Shown here piece after piece: positions 1 to 6,728 of a stretch of DNA of 11,782 nt. Made by a program: the position numbers and the translations under genes. The stretch is from an uncultured Eubacteriales bacterium (GTDB lineage: Bacteria > Bacillota > Clostridia > Monoglobales > Monoglobaceae). The notes beneath the pieces are model-generated. The model was not told where the DNA came from, searched no databases, and worked only from the letters and a program-made list of their open reading frames with translations. The stretch lies in the NCBI GenBank assembly GCA_900552305.1, contig URZD01000049.1:1-11782 (forward strand), read 5' to 3'. How positions within the stretch are numbered: position 1 is the stretch's first letter; the number at the start of each line of letters is the position of its first letter.

Positions 1-317
1 TGCAGAGGGCGATTTCGGAAACGGAGCGCCGCCGCGGGATTCAGTCGGCATACAACGAGGAGCACGGAATAATTCCAAAGACGATAAAGAAGGACGTTCA
101 CGAAATAATCGAGGCAACCGCGTCGCCGACCGCGAAGGCGGGCGGCAGGCGCAAAACGGCGGCTGCGGAAACACCCGCCGATGTCACCGCAAAGACGATT
201 GCGGAGCTGACAACCGAGATGAAAAAGGCGGCGGAGCTTTTGCAGTTCGAGCTTGCGGCTAAGCTGCGTGATGAGATAAGGCGAATAGAGGCGGAAAACG
301 ATAAAAAGGGAAAGTAA
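1..317 (+). CDS. uvrB: UvrABC system protein B, C-terminal fragment
   Basis: UvrB is the damage-verifying helicase-like subunit of nucleotide excision repair; it is loaded by UvrA and recruits the UvrC nuclease. Only the last 104 codons are in the window, read from base 3, with the stop TAA at 315-317. The translation begins in the conserved UvrB motif: ETERRRGIQSAYNEEHGI followed by PKTIKKDV matches the helicase-domain VI region and the segment after it. After a low-complexity A/T/K-rich linker, the C-terminus carries a UVR coiled-coil domain (ELTTEMKKAAELLQFELA, then AAKLRDEIRRIE), the part that contacts UvrC. The gene is truncated only by the window edge. uvrA starts 39 bp downstream on the same strand with no terminator between them, so the two are probably co-transcribed. 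The upstream promoter and any LexA site lie outside the window. Confidence 0.95.
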   Translation, partial: QRAISETERRRGIQSAYNEEHGIIPKTIKKDVHEIIEATASPTAKAGGRRKTAAAETPADVTAKTIAELTTEMKKAAELLQFELAAKLRDEIRRIEAENDKKGK

Positions 318-356
318 ATAGCCGTCTTTTCGCTTGAAGGGAGAATAGAAAAGAAA

Positions 357-3188
357 ATGCAGAAATATATAACGGTAAGAGGTGCGAAGGAAAACAACCT
401 CAAAAATATTGACGTAAGGATACCGAGGGATAAATTTGTCGTGCTGACGGGTTTGAGCGGTTCGGGCAAGTCATCGCTTGCGTTTGAAACGATATACGCC
501 GAGGGTCAGCGCAGATATGTGGAATCGCTGTCGGCATATGCGCGGCAGTTTTTGGGTCAGATGGAGAAACCGAATGTCGAGGCGATAGAGGGACTCTCGC
601 CCGCTATTTCAATCGACCAGAAAACAACGAGCAAAAACCCGCGTTCGACCGTCGGAACGGTTACGGAAATATACGACTATATAAGGCTTTTGTACGCGCG
701 CATAGGTATTCCGCACTGCCCTAAGTGCGGCAAGGAGATAAAGGCGCAGTCGGTGGATCAGATAGTCGATTCCGTCATGGCGCTTGAAGACAAGACAAAA
801 ATACAGGTGCTTTCGCCGGTTGTTCGCGGCAGAAAGGGCGAGTACACAAAGGTTTTTGAAAGGGCGGCAAAGGACGGGTTTGTGCGTGTGCGCGTTGACG
901 GAGAACAATACGACCCGGGCGCGGATGAAATCGTGCTTGACAAACAAAAAAAGCATAATATTGAGATTGTGGTGGACAGGCTTGTTGTCCGCGAGGGAAT
1001 AGAAAAAAGACTGACCGATTCGGTCGAAACCGCGCTTAAAATGGCTAACGGTCTGGTGGTTATACAGCTGCCGGACACGGAGCGCGAGCTTTTGTTCAGC
1101 CAGAACTATGCCTGTGAGGACTGCGGCATAAGCATAGAGGAGCTTACACCGAGAATGTTCTCGTTCAACACTCCGTACGGTGCGTGTCCGCACTGTATGG
1201 GTCTTGGCAGCGTTGAGATAATCGACCCAGACAGGGTAATTCCCGATAAGACAAAAAGTATTCACGCCGGCGCGATAAACGCAAGCGGCTGGAGCGGCAC
1301 CGACCCGAACAGCATCTCCGCAATGTATTACAACGGACTTGCGGCAAGGTACAATTTCAGTCTTGACACGCCGTTCGGCGAGCTGCCCGAAAAGATACAG
1401 AACATAATTCTTTACGGCACAGGAAACGAGAAGATAGAGCTTTTTTACGACCGCAAGTACGCAAAGGGCGTTCAGTATTCGCGGTTTGAGGGAGTTATAA
1501 ATAACCTTCACAGGCGCTATAACGAGTCAAACTCGGATTGGGCAAAGCGTGAGATAGAGGAGCTTATGTACAATATGCCGTGCCCGGAGTGCGGCGGCTC
1601 GCGCCTGAAGAAGGAGAGCCTTGCGGTTACGGTAAAGGGGCTTAATATCGATGAGGTATCAAGGATGTCCGTGTCTGAGGCGGCGGAATTTTTTGATAAT
1701 ATGGAGCTGACCGAGCGCGAGCAGATTATAGGCAAGCAGATTTTGAAGGAAATCCGCGAGCGGCTCAGCTTTCTTGTGAGCGTGGGTCTGGAATACCTTA
1801 CGCTGTCGCGGTCAAGCGGTACGCTGTCGGGCGGTGAGGCGCAGCGCATACGCCTTGCGAGTCAGATAGGCTCGGGACTTATGGGAGTTTTGTATATTCT
1901 TGACGAGCCGAGTATCGGACTGCATCAGCGCGACAACCAAAAGCTGATAGATATGCTGAAAAGGCTGCGCGACCTCGGAAACACGCTTATCGTGGTGGAG
2001 CATGACGAGGACACCATGTACGCGGCGGATCACATAATAGACATCGGTCCCGGAGCGGGCGTTCACGGCGGCTATGTTGTGGCGGAGGGTACGGTCGATG
2101 ATATAAAGAAGTGCGAAAATTCGCAGACGGGTCTGTACCTCAGCGGCAAAAAGAAGATACCCGTACCCGCTGTGCGGCGCGAGGGCAACGGCAGCTTCCT
2201 TGAGGTAGTCGGCGCGGCGCAGAATAATCTTAAAAATGTAAACGTCAAAATTCCTCTCGGTACGTTTACCTGTGTTACGGGCGTTTCGGGCAGCGGTAAA
2301 AGCTCGCTTGTAAACGAGGTGATATACAAGGTTTTGGCAAACGAGCTTAACCGTGCAAAGCAAAAGCCGGGCAAGTACCGCGAGATAAAGGGACTGGAGT
2401 TCCTTGACAAGGTTATCGACATCGACCAGTCGCCGATAGGCAGAACGCCGCGCTCCAATCCCGCGACATATACAGGACTTTTCAACGATATACGCGATTT
2501 GTTTGCGTCGACAAGCGACGCAAAGACGCGCGGCTACAAGGCGGGAAGATTCAGCTTTAACGTAAAGGGCGGCAGATGCGAATCGTGCATGGGCGACGGA
2601 ATAATCAAGATAGAGATGCACTTTTTGCCGGACGTATATGTGCCGTGCGAGGTCTGCGGCGGAAAGCGCTACAACCGCGAAACGCTCGAGGTGCGCTACA
2701 AGGGCAAAAATATTTATGATGTGCTTGATATGACTATCGAGGAAGGACTGGAGTTTTTTGAAAACCTTCCAAAGCTCCGCCGCAAGCTGCAAACGCTGTG
2801 CGATGTCGGTCTCGGCTATGTAAAAATAGGTCAGTCGTCAACCACGCTGTCGGGCGGCGAGGCGCAGAGGGTAAAGCTCGCAACCGAGCTAAGCAAACGC
2901 AGTACGGGAAAGACGATTTATATTCTTGACGAGCCGACAACGGGTCTGCACACCGCGGACGTACACAAGCTGATAGAGGTACTTCAAAAGCTGGTTGATA
3001 CGGGCAACACGGTTGTGGTTATCGAGCATAACCTTGACGTAATAAAGACGGCGGACTATATAATCGACTTGGGTCCCGAGGGCGGAAGCGGCGGCGGCGA
3101 AATCGTTGTCTGCGGCACGCCGGAGAAGGTTGCGCGGTCTAAAAAATCGTATACCGGCAAGTATCTTAAACCTATGTTGAAAAAGTAA
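357..3188 (+). CDS. uvrA: UvrABC system protein A, excinuclease ATPase
   Basis: UvrA is the dimeric damage sensor of nucleotide excision repair; it scans DNA, loads UvrB at lesions and leaves after ATP hydrolysis. The 943-residue product has the full family length and two ABC ATPase halves. Visible parts: Walker A GLSGSGKSS at residues 32-40 and GVSGSGKSS near 643; ABC signatures LSGGEAQR near 490 and 831, each followed by ILDEPS or ILDEPT Walker B segments; the first zinc module with Cys253, Cys256, Cys277 and Cys280; and the second zinc module with Cys741, Cys744, Cys764 and Cys767 (x2-x19-x2 spacing, as in E. coli UvrA). The ATG at 357 gives the typical N-terminus MQKYITVRGAKENNLKN. A purine-rich GAAGGGAGAA around 336-345 is the likely but loosely spaced ribosome binding site. 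It follows uvrB by 39 bp and ends in a strong terminator. No key residue is missing. Confidence 0.98.
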   Translation: MQKYITVRGAKENNLKNIDVRIPRDKFVVLTGLSGSGKSSLAFETIYAEGQRRYVESLSAYARQFLGQMEKPNVEAIEGLSPAISIDQKTTSKNPRSTVGTVTEIYDYIRLLYARIGIPHCPKCGKEIKAQSVDQIVDSVMALEDKTKIQVLSPVVRGRKGEYTKVFERAAKDGFVRVRVDGEQYDPGADEIVLDKQKKHNIEIVVDRLVVREGIEKRLTDSVETALKMANGLVVIQLPDTERELLFSQNYACEDCGISIEELTPRMFSFNTPYGACPHCMGLGSVEIIDPDRVIPDKTKSIHAGAINASGWSGTDPNSISAMYYNGLAARYNFSLDTPFGELPEKIQNIILYGTGNEKIELFYDRKYAKGVQYSRFEGVINNLHRRYNESNSDWAKREIEELMYNMPCPECGGSRLKKESLAVTVKGLNIDEVSRMSVSEAAEFFDNMELTEREQIIGKQILKEIRERLSFLVSVGLEYLTLSRSSGTLSGGEAQRIRLASQIGSGLMGVLYILDEPSIGLHQRDNQKLIDMLKRLRDLGNTLIVVEHDEDTMYAADHIIDIGPGAGVHGGYVVAEGTVDDIKKCENSQTGLYLSGKKKIPVPAVRREGNGSFLEVVGAAQNNLKNVNVKIPLGTFTCVTGVSGSGKSSLVNEVIYKVLANELNRAKQKPGKYREIKGLEFLDKVIDIDQSPIGRTPRSNPATYTGLFNDIRDLFASTSDAKTRGYKAGRFSFNVKGGRCESCMGDGIIKIEMHFLPDVYVPCEVCGGKRYNRETLEVRYKGKNIYDVLDMTIEEGLEFFENLPKLRRKLQTLCDVGLGYVKIGQSSTTLSGGEAQRVKLATELSKRSTGKTIYILDEPTTGLHTADVHKLIEVLQKLVDTGNTVVVIEHNLDVIKTADYIIDLGPEGGSGGGEIVVCGTPEKVARSKKSYTGKYLKPMLKK

Positions 3189-3195
3189 ATATGCG

Positions 3196-3261
3196 GGGAT
3201 GCAAAAATATTCGGATAAAAATGCTTTTTGATTTGCAATCCGAGCATTTTGCATCCCTTTT
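3196..3261 (+). terminator. Rho-independent terminator after uvrA
   Basis: GGGATGCAAAA at 3196-3206 pairs perfectly with TTTTGCATCCC at 3247-3257. The stem continues inward, with a bulge and one mismatch, through ATTCGGAT at 3209-3216 and ATCCGAG at 3238-3244. The right arm runs into TTTTGTTG. The hairpin starts 8 bp after the uvrA stop and has the form of an intrinsic terminator closing the uvrBA transcript. Because the left arm is preceded by few A residues, it is probably one-directional. Confidence 0.85.
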
Positions 3262-3282
3262 GTTGTTTATTGTACACTAAAA

Positions 3283-3300
3283 TTCCGCGTTTTGTCGGAA
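3283..3300. repeat. Short inverted repeat upstream of the pta promoter
   Basis: TTCCG at 3283-3287 and CGGAA at 3296-3300 form a 5-bp dyad with an 8-nt centre. It lies about 40 bp upstream of the pta -35 hexamer. A second small dyad, AATTT-CTT-AAATT at 3322-3334, ends 2 bp before that hexamer. Either could be an operator for a regulator of acetate metabolism, but both are short and A/T-rich enough to arise by chance. Confidence 0.25.
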
Positions 3301-3336
3301 AATATACAAAAATGTCAATAAAATTTCTTAAATTCC

Positions 3337-3365
3337 TTGCATAAGGAGTTTTTTTGTTGTATAAT
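3337..3365 (+). promoter_or_regulatory. Sigma-A-type promoter of pta-ackA
   Basis: The -35 hexamer TTGCAT (3337-3342, four of six matches to TTGACA) and a perfect -10 hexamer TATAAT (3360-3365) are separated by 17 bp. The spacer contains a T-run. Transcription would start near 3371-3373, leaving a leader of about 37 nt before the pta ATG at 3409. The spacing and perfect -10 suggest strong constitutive expression, as expected for a core fermentative operon. Confidence 0.85.
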
Positions 3366-3396
3366 AAAACCAAACGTAGTTTTACGAATTGAATAC

Positions 3397-3401
3397 GGAG
3401 G
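3397..3401 (+). promoter_or_regulatory. Ribosome binding site that fixes the pta start
   Basis: GGAGG at 3397-3401 lies 7 nt before the ATG at 3409. It settles the start: the same frame stays open up to a TTG at 3337, but that codon lies inside the -35 hexamer and cannot be in the mRNA made from this promoter. Confidence 0.9.
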
Positions 3402-3408
3402 CGTAGAA

Positions 3409-4407
3409 ATGAGCAAGTTTTTAGAATCAATCAAGGCAAGAGCAAAGGCGGATAAAAAGACCGTTGTTTTGCCGGAGTCCATGGATAAAAGGACGTTTGA
3501 AGCGGCGGAGAAAATCCTGAAGGAGGGAATCGCAAACCTTATTATAATAGGTACGCCAGAGGAAATTGCAGAGAATGGCAAGGGTTACGATATAAGCGGC
3601 GCGACAATCATAAATCCGTTTACCTATGAAAAAACAGAGGAATACATAAATCTTTTTGTCGAACTTAGAAAGGCAAAGGGACTTACATATGAGGACGCTA
3701 AGAAACAGGCGCTCGGCGATTATATGTATTATGCCTGCCTTATGGTTAAGGCGGGGGACGCTGACGGCGTTGTTTCGGGCGCTTGCCACTCAACGGCGAA
3801 TACGCTTAGACCGAGTCTTCAGATAATAAAGACCAAGCCGGGCGTAAAACTTGTGTCGGCTTTCTTTGTAATGGTTGTTCCGGACTGCGAATACGGCGCG
3901 AACGGCACGTTTGTGTTCAGCGATTGCGGACTGGAGCAAAACCCCGACCCGGAGAAGCTCGCGGCGATTGCCGCCTGCTCTGCGGAGTCGTTTGCATACC
4001 TGACCGGCGAGGAGCCGCTTGTTGCAATGCTCTCACATTCAAGCAAGGGCAGCGCAAAGCATGACGATGTAACAAAGGTTGTCGAGGCAACAAGAATATG
4101 CAAGGAGAACAACCCGGAGCTTAAGGTTGACGGCGAGCTTCAGCTTGACGCGGCAATCGTTCCGTCGGTGGGCAGCTCAAAGGCACCGGGCAGCGCGGTT
4201 GCGGGAAAAGCAAACGTACTTATATTCCCGGACCTTGACGCGGGCAACATCGGTTATAAGCTGGTTCAGCGGCTTGCGAAGGCGGAGGCATACGGTCCGG
4301 TTACACAGGGTATAGCAAAGCCGATTAACGACCTTTCAAGAGGCTGCAGCGCGGACGACATCGTGGGCGTTGTTGCAATCACCTGTGTACAGGCGCAGAT
4401 GGACTAA
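3409..4407 (+). CDS. pta: Phosphate acetyltransferase (phosphotransacetylase)
   Basis: Pta is a cytosolic enzyme that exchanges CoA of acetyl-CoA for phosphate, giving acetyl-phosphate, the first half of acetate fermentation. From the ATG at 3409 the product is 332 residues, the normal size of the short class-I enzyme; the N-terminal P-loop and DRTGG domains of the long enterobacterial form are absent. Diagnostic stretches are KTVVLPESMDKRTFEAAEKI near the N-terminus, DADGVVSGACHSTANTLRP in the middle, and VGSSKAPGSAVAGKANVLIF, FPDLDAGNIGYKLVQRLA and YGPVTQGIAKPINDLSRGCS toward the C-terminus, the last part forming the active-site region of the PTA_PTB fold. The related phosphate butyryltransferase is an alternative for this fold, but the strong Pta motifs and the ackA partner 31 bp downstream favour Pta. 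It has its own promoter and a GGAGG ribosome binding site. Confidence 0.97.
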   Translation: MSKFLESIKARAKADKKTVVLPESMDKRTFEAAEKILKEGIANLIIIGTPEEIAENGKGYDISGATIINPFTYEKTEEYINLFVELRKAKGLTYEDAKKQALGDYMYYACLMVKAGDADGVVSGACHSTANTLRPSLQIIKTKPGVKLVSAFFVMVVPDCEYGANGTFVFSDCGLEQNPDPEKLAAIAACSAESFAYLTGEEPLVAMLSHSSKGSAKHDDVTKVVEATRICKENNPELKVDGELQLDAAIVPSVGSSKAPGSAVAGKANVLIFPDLDAGNIGYKLVQRLAKAEAYGPVTQGIAKPINDLSRGCSADDIVGVVAITCVQAQMD

Positions 4408-4438
4408 GCGTATCAAATCAAGAAAAAGGAGAAAATGT

Positions 4439-5635
4439 ATGAAAATATTTGTAGTAAACTGCGGAAGCTCATCTCTTAAATATCAGCTTATCGATATGGA
4501 AACGGAGAGTATTCTTGCTAAAGGACTTTGCGAAAGAATAGGCATTGACGGCTCAAAGCTCACTCACAAGCCGTCCGGAAAGGACGAGTACGTGAAGACG
4601 GCTCCTATGGAAACGCATAAGGAGGCAATAAAGCTTGTGCTTGACGCGCTTACAGATGCGGAGCATGGTGTGATTGCGGATGTAAACGAGATAAACGCAA
4701 TCGGTCACCGTGTTCTTCATGGCGGAAATATTTACACAGAATCAATCAAGGTTGACGAGGACGTAAAGAGGGTTATAAGAGAGTGTTTTGACCTCGGCCC
4801 GCTCCACAATCCCGCGAACCTTATAGGAATAGAGGCGTGCGAGGCTGCAATGCCGGGCAAGCCGAACGTTGCGGTATTCGATACGGCTTTTGGTATGGCT
4901 ATGCCCGAAAAAGCGTATCTTTATGCGATTCCGTATGAGTATTACACAAAATATAAGCTGCGCAGATACGGTTTTCACGGTACAAGCCATATGTTTGTAT
5001 CGCGTGAGGCAATCTCGTTCGGCGGACTTGACCCCAAAACTGCAAAGGTCATCGTATGTCACCTTGGCAACGGAGCAAGCGTTTCCGCGTCGGTCGGCGG
5101 CAAGTGTGTAGACACCTCGATGGGGCTTACGCCGCTTGAGGGTCTTATTATGGGAACGCGTTCCGGCGATGTTGACCCGGCTGTGCTTCAGTTTATCTGT
5201 AACCACGAAAATATCGATATAAACGAGATGCTCAATATTCTTAACAAGAAGTCCGGTATACTTGGTATGAGCGGCGGCGTTTCATCCGACTTCCGCGATG
5301 TAGGCAAAGCGGCTGACGGGGGTAACCACCAGGCTGCGGCGGCTCTTGACGCGTTCAAGTACAGAACTGCAAAGTATGTCGGCGCGTATGCCGCTGCGAT
5401 GAACGGCGTTGACGCGATTGCGTTTACCGCGGGCGTGGGCGAGAACGACAAGGCAATCCGCAAGGCGATTTGCGAGGATTATCTTGGTTACCTCGGCGTT
5501 AAGATTGATGACAATGCGAACGATGTAAGAGGCAAGAAAACGGTTATTTCGGCGCCCGACTCAAAGGTGAAGGTTATGCTCATTCCGACAAATGAGGAGC
5601 TTATGATTGCAAGAGAGACGCTTGCGCTTATTTAA
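4439..5635 (+). CDS. ackA: Acetate kinase
   Basis: AckA transfers phosphate from acetyl-phosphate to ADP, making acetate and ATP, the substrate-level phosphorylation step after Pta. The 398-residue length is typical of the ASKHA-fold acetate kinases. Residues equivalent to the known catalytic set are in place: Asn7 in VVNCGSSSLKYQ, Arg91 in GHRVLHGG, Asp148 in VFDTAFG, His180 in YGFHGTSH, Arg241 in MGTRSGDVDP, and a glutamate in PTNEEL near 386. The phosphate-binding HLGNGAS and adenosine-binding TAGVGEN segments are also present. The ATG at 4439 is preceded by AAAGGAG with 7-nt spacing; the frame is open further upstream into pta, but that extension (rich in Arg and Lys) is not homologous. 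It is transcribed with pta and followed by a GC-rich terminator. Butyrate kinase is unlikely given the motifs and length. Confidence 0.98.
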   Translation: MKIFVVNCGSSSLKYQLIDMETESILAKGLCERIGIDGSKLTHKPSGKDEYVKTAPMETHKEAIKLVLDALTDAEHGVIADVNEINAIGHRVLHGGNIYTESIKVDEDVKRVIRECFDLGPLHNPANLIGIEACEAAMPGKPNVAVFDTAFGMAMPEKAYLYAIPYEYYTKYKLRRYGFHGTSHMFVSREAISFGGLDPKTAKVIVCHLGNGASVSASVGGKCVDTSMGLTPLEGLIMGTRSGDVDPAVLQFICNHENIDINEMLNILNKKSGILGMSGGVSSDFRDVGKAADGGNHQAAAALDAFKYRTAKYVGAYAAAMNGVDAIAFTAGVGENDKAIRKAICEDYLGYLGVKIDDNANDVRGKKTVISAPDSKVKVMLIPTNEELMIARETLALI

Positions 5636-5645
5636 CAGGCATATT

Positions 5646-5687
5646 CGGGGGTGCTGCGCTGCCGCGGCGCCCCCGTTTTCGGTTTTT
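5646..5687 (+). terminator. Rho-independent terminator after ackA
   Basis: CGGGGGTGC (5646-5654) pairs with GCGCCCCCG (5667-5675), a 9-bp stem with one G-U pair, and is followed by TTTTCGGTTTTT. It begins 10 bp after the ackA stop and should end the pta-ackA transcript, separating it from sigH. Confidence 0.88.
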
Positions 5688-5705
5688 ACGGGAAATTTGT
5701 GCAAC

Positions 5706-5728
5706 AGCGGCATTAAAAAGCCGTTTTT
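5706..5728 (+). terminator. Weak second hairpin with T-run upstream of sigH
   Basis: CGGC (5708-5711) and GCCG (5720-5723) form a 4-bp stem, extendable to 6 bp by G-U and A-U pairs, around an A-rich loop and followed by TTTTT (5724-5728). It could back up the ackA terminator or act as an attenuator in the sigH leader. The stem is short, so the call is tentative. No convincing sigma-A promoter is visible between the ackA terminator and sigH. Confidence 0.35.
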
Positions 5729-5765
5729 CAGATGTAACGGAAACACAAGCGGAGGAGGAAAAGCC

Positions 5766-6392
5766 ATGAACGAAGCAGAAAAGCCGAACTATGATTCAAT
5801 GTCCGATGAGGCTCTTGTTGAGCTGTCCGCCGCCGGGGACAAGGCGGCGACAGAGTGCCTTCTCGCGCGGTATAAAAATCTTGTACGCGCAAAGGCAAGA
5901 ATGTATTTCCTTGTAGGCGCGGACAAGGAGGATATCATTCAGGAGGGCATGATCGGACTGTTTAAGGCTATACGGGATTTTGACGCGGGGCGGCACACGA
6001 CCTTCCGCGGCTTTGCGGAGCTGTGCGTAAAACGTCAGATAATAACCGCGGTAAAATCGGCAAACAGGCAAAAGCATATTCCGCTTAATTCGTATATTTC
6101 GCTCAGCAGTCCCATGTTTGACGACGATTCGGAGAGCGCGCTCTGCGAAATGATAAAGGGTACCTCCGAAACCGACCCGGAAAGACTGTTTATAAGCAAG
6201 GAAAATACGGAGCTGCTCGGTGACAAAATTGATGAGGTTTTAAGCACGCTTGAAAAAAAGGCGCTTTCGATGTACCTTGACGGAAAATCCTATCAGGAAA
6301 TCGCGCAGAGTCTGAATCGCACTCCGAAATCAATAGATAATGCGCTCCAGCGCGTAAAGAAAAAAATGGAAAAATTTGCTGATTTGAGATAG
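5766..6392 (+). CDS. sigH: RNA polymerase sigma factor SigH (Spo0H)-type, sigma-70 family
   Basis: In Bacillus and clostridia SigH directs RNA polymerase to genes of the transition phase, competence and early sporulation. The 208-residue product resembles Spo0H along its length. Region 2 holds CLLARYKNLVRAKARMYFLV and GADKEDIIQEGMIGLFKAIR (core binding), then FAELCVKRQIITAVKSA and NRQKHIPLNSYISL (the -10 recognition area). Region 4 ends in LYLDGKSYQEIAQ, then SLNRTPKSIDNALQRVKKKM, the helix-turn-helix that reads the -35 element. The IPLNSY motif and SIDNALQRVK are characteristic of SigH rather than SigA, SigE or SigG. The ATG at 5766 has an unusually strong GGAGGAGG 7 nt upstream; the longer open frame from 5607 crosses the ackA terminator and is not coding. 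It stands alone here instead of beside rlmB or rpmG-secE-nusG, its usual place in Bacillus. No clear terminator follows it. Confidence 0.93.
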   Translation: MNEAEKPNYDSMSDEALVELSAAGDKAATECLLARYKNLVRAKARMYFLVGADKEDIIQEGMIGLFKAIRDFDAGRHTTFRGFAELCVKRQIITAVKSANRQKHIPLNSYISLSSPMFDDDSESALCEMIKGTSETDPERLFISKENTELLGDKIDEVLSTLEKKALSMYLDGKSYQEIAQSLNRTPKSIDNALQRVKKKMEKFADLR

Positions 6393-6440
6393 AAAAAGCA
6401 GAAGGATGTCAAGACCAAATTTGCAGCTTGTCCGATAAAA

Positions 6441-6458
6441 TTTACAGAATTATGTAAA
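6441..6458. repeat. 18-bp near-perfect palindrome downstream of sigH
   Basis: TTTACAGAATTATGTAAA: eight of nine symmetric base pairs are complementary, with perfect 6-bp outer arms. It has no following T-run, so it is a better candidate for a dimeric repressor or activator operator than for a terminator. It lies 48 bp after the sigH stop and just before the DnaA-box cluster. Its ligand is unknown. Confidence 0.45.
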
Positions 6459-6463
6459 CTAAC

Positions 6464-6553
6464 AGTGGATAAGTGTATATGCATTCACTTTTTTATGTGG
6501 ATAGGACAACCCTATTATATAGGTTATCAACAGAGTTATCAACTTTATCCACA
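6464..6553. promoter_or_regulatory. Cluster of five DnaA-box-like 9-mers
   Basis: Within 90 bp there are AGTGGATAA (6464-6472) and TGTGGATAG (6496-6504), which read TTATCCACT and CTATCCACA on the minus strand, followed by TTATCAACA (6524-6532), TTATCAACT (6536-6544) and the perfect consensus TTATCCACA (6545-6553) on the plus strand. The first two and the last three face opposite ways around an AT-rich dyad, CCTAT-TAT-ATAGG at 6511-6523. After the perfect box comes a short GC-rich stretch (GGCTGCGC) and then AT-rich DNA, including two tandem 10-bp units of AAAAGGTAAA type at 6587-6606. Such density is normal at oriC or at DnaA-responsive control clusters. No dnaA or dnaN gene is in the window, so origin function is not established. 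Confidence 0.7.
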
Positions 6554-6653
6554 GGCTGCGCAAAATAATTTGTGATAATAACTCGAAAAAGGTAAAAAAA
6601 GGTAAATGCTTAAACAATGGGATTTCGGAGTGTAAAATTTAAGTGAAAACCGG

Positions 6654-6683
6654 TTTACAATAATTATTTTTGTACAGTAATAT
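6654..6683 (+). promoter_or_regulatory. Possible promoter of the AraC-family gene
   Basis: TTTACA (6654-6659, five of six to the -35 consensus) and TAATAT (6678-6683, four of six to the -10 consensus) are 18 bp apart. The start point would be near 6690, about 40 nt before the TTG start. The region is so A/T-rich that other pairings are possible. Confidence 0.35.
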
Positions 6684-6713
6684 TTGAGAAAATGAGGAGC
6701 GTATATTAACGGT

Positions 6714-6720
6714 GGGGAGG
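6714..6720 (+). promoter_or_regulatory. Ribosome binding site supporting a TTG start
   Basis: GGGGAGG at 6714-6720 lies 8 nt before the TTG at 6729. The first in-frame ATG, at 6783, has no Shine-Dalgarno sequence in front of it, so TTG is the better start. Confidence 0.8.
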
Positions 6721-6728
6721 TATAGGGA

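Larger units (their letters stand above)
6393..6728. other. AT-rich intergenic region between sigH and the AraC-family gene
   Basis: This 336-bp gap holds no gene with a ribosome binding site. It carries the 18-bp palindrome at 6441, the DnaA-box cluster at 6464-6553, an A-rich stretch with two 10-bp tandem units at 6587-6606, a weak promoter candidate at 6654-6683 and the ribosome binding site of the downstream regulator. Base composition is clearly more A/T-rich than the flanking genes. Confidence 0.8.

Noticed and set aside
609..1511. Long minus-strand open frames inside uvrA (also around 1812-2792)
   Set aside because: They are antisense shadows of a strongly conserved gene with GC-biased third positions; no ribosome binding site or recognisable domain supports them.
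3337..3408. N-terminal extension of pta (24 codons from TTG)
   Set aside because: The TTG is inside the -35 hexamer of the pta promoter and the GGAGG at 3397 points to ATG 3409, which gives the normal Pta N-terminus.
4370..4438. N-terminal extension of ackA overlapping pta
   Set aside because: It is in a different frame from pta, rich in Arg and Lys, not homologous to acetate kinases, and the ribosome binding site fits ATG 4439.
5607..5765. 53-codon N-terminal extension of sigH
   Set aside because: It runs through the ackA 3' end and its terminator. GGAGGAGG precedes ATG 5766, which matches the usual SigH start.
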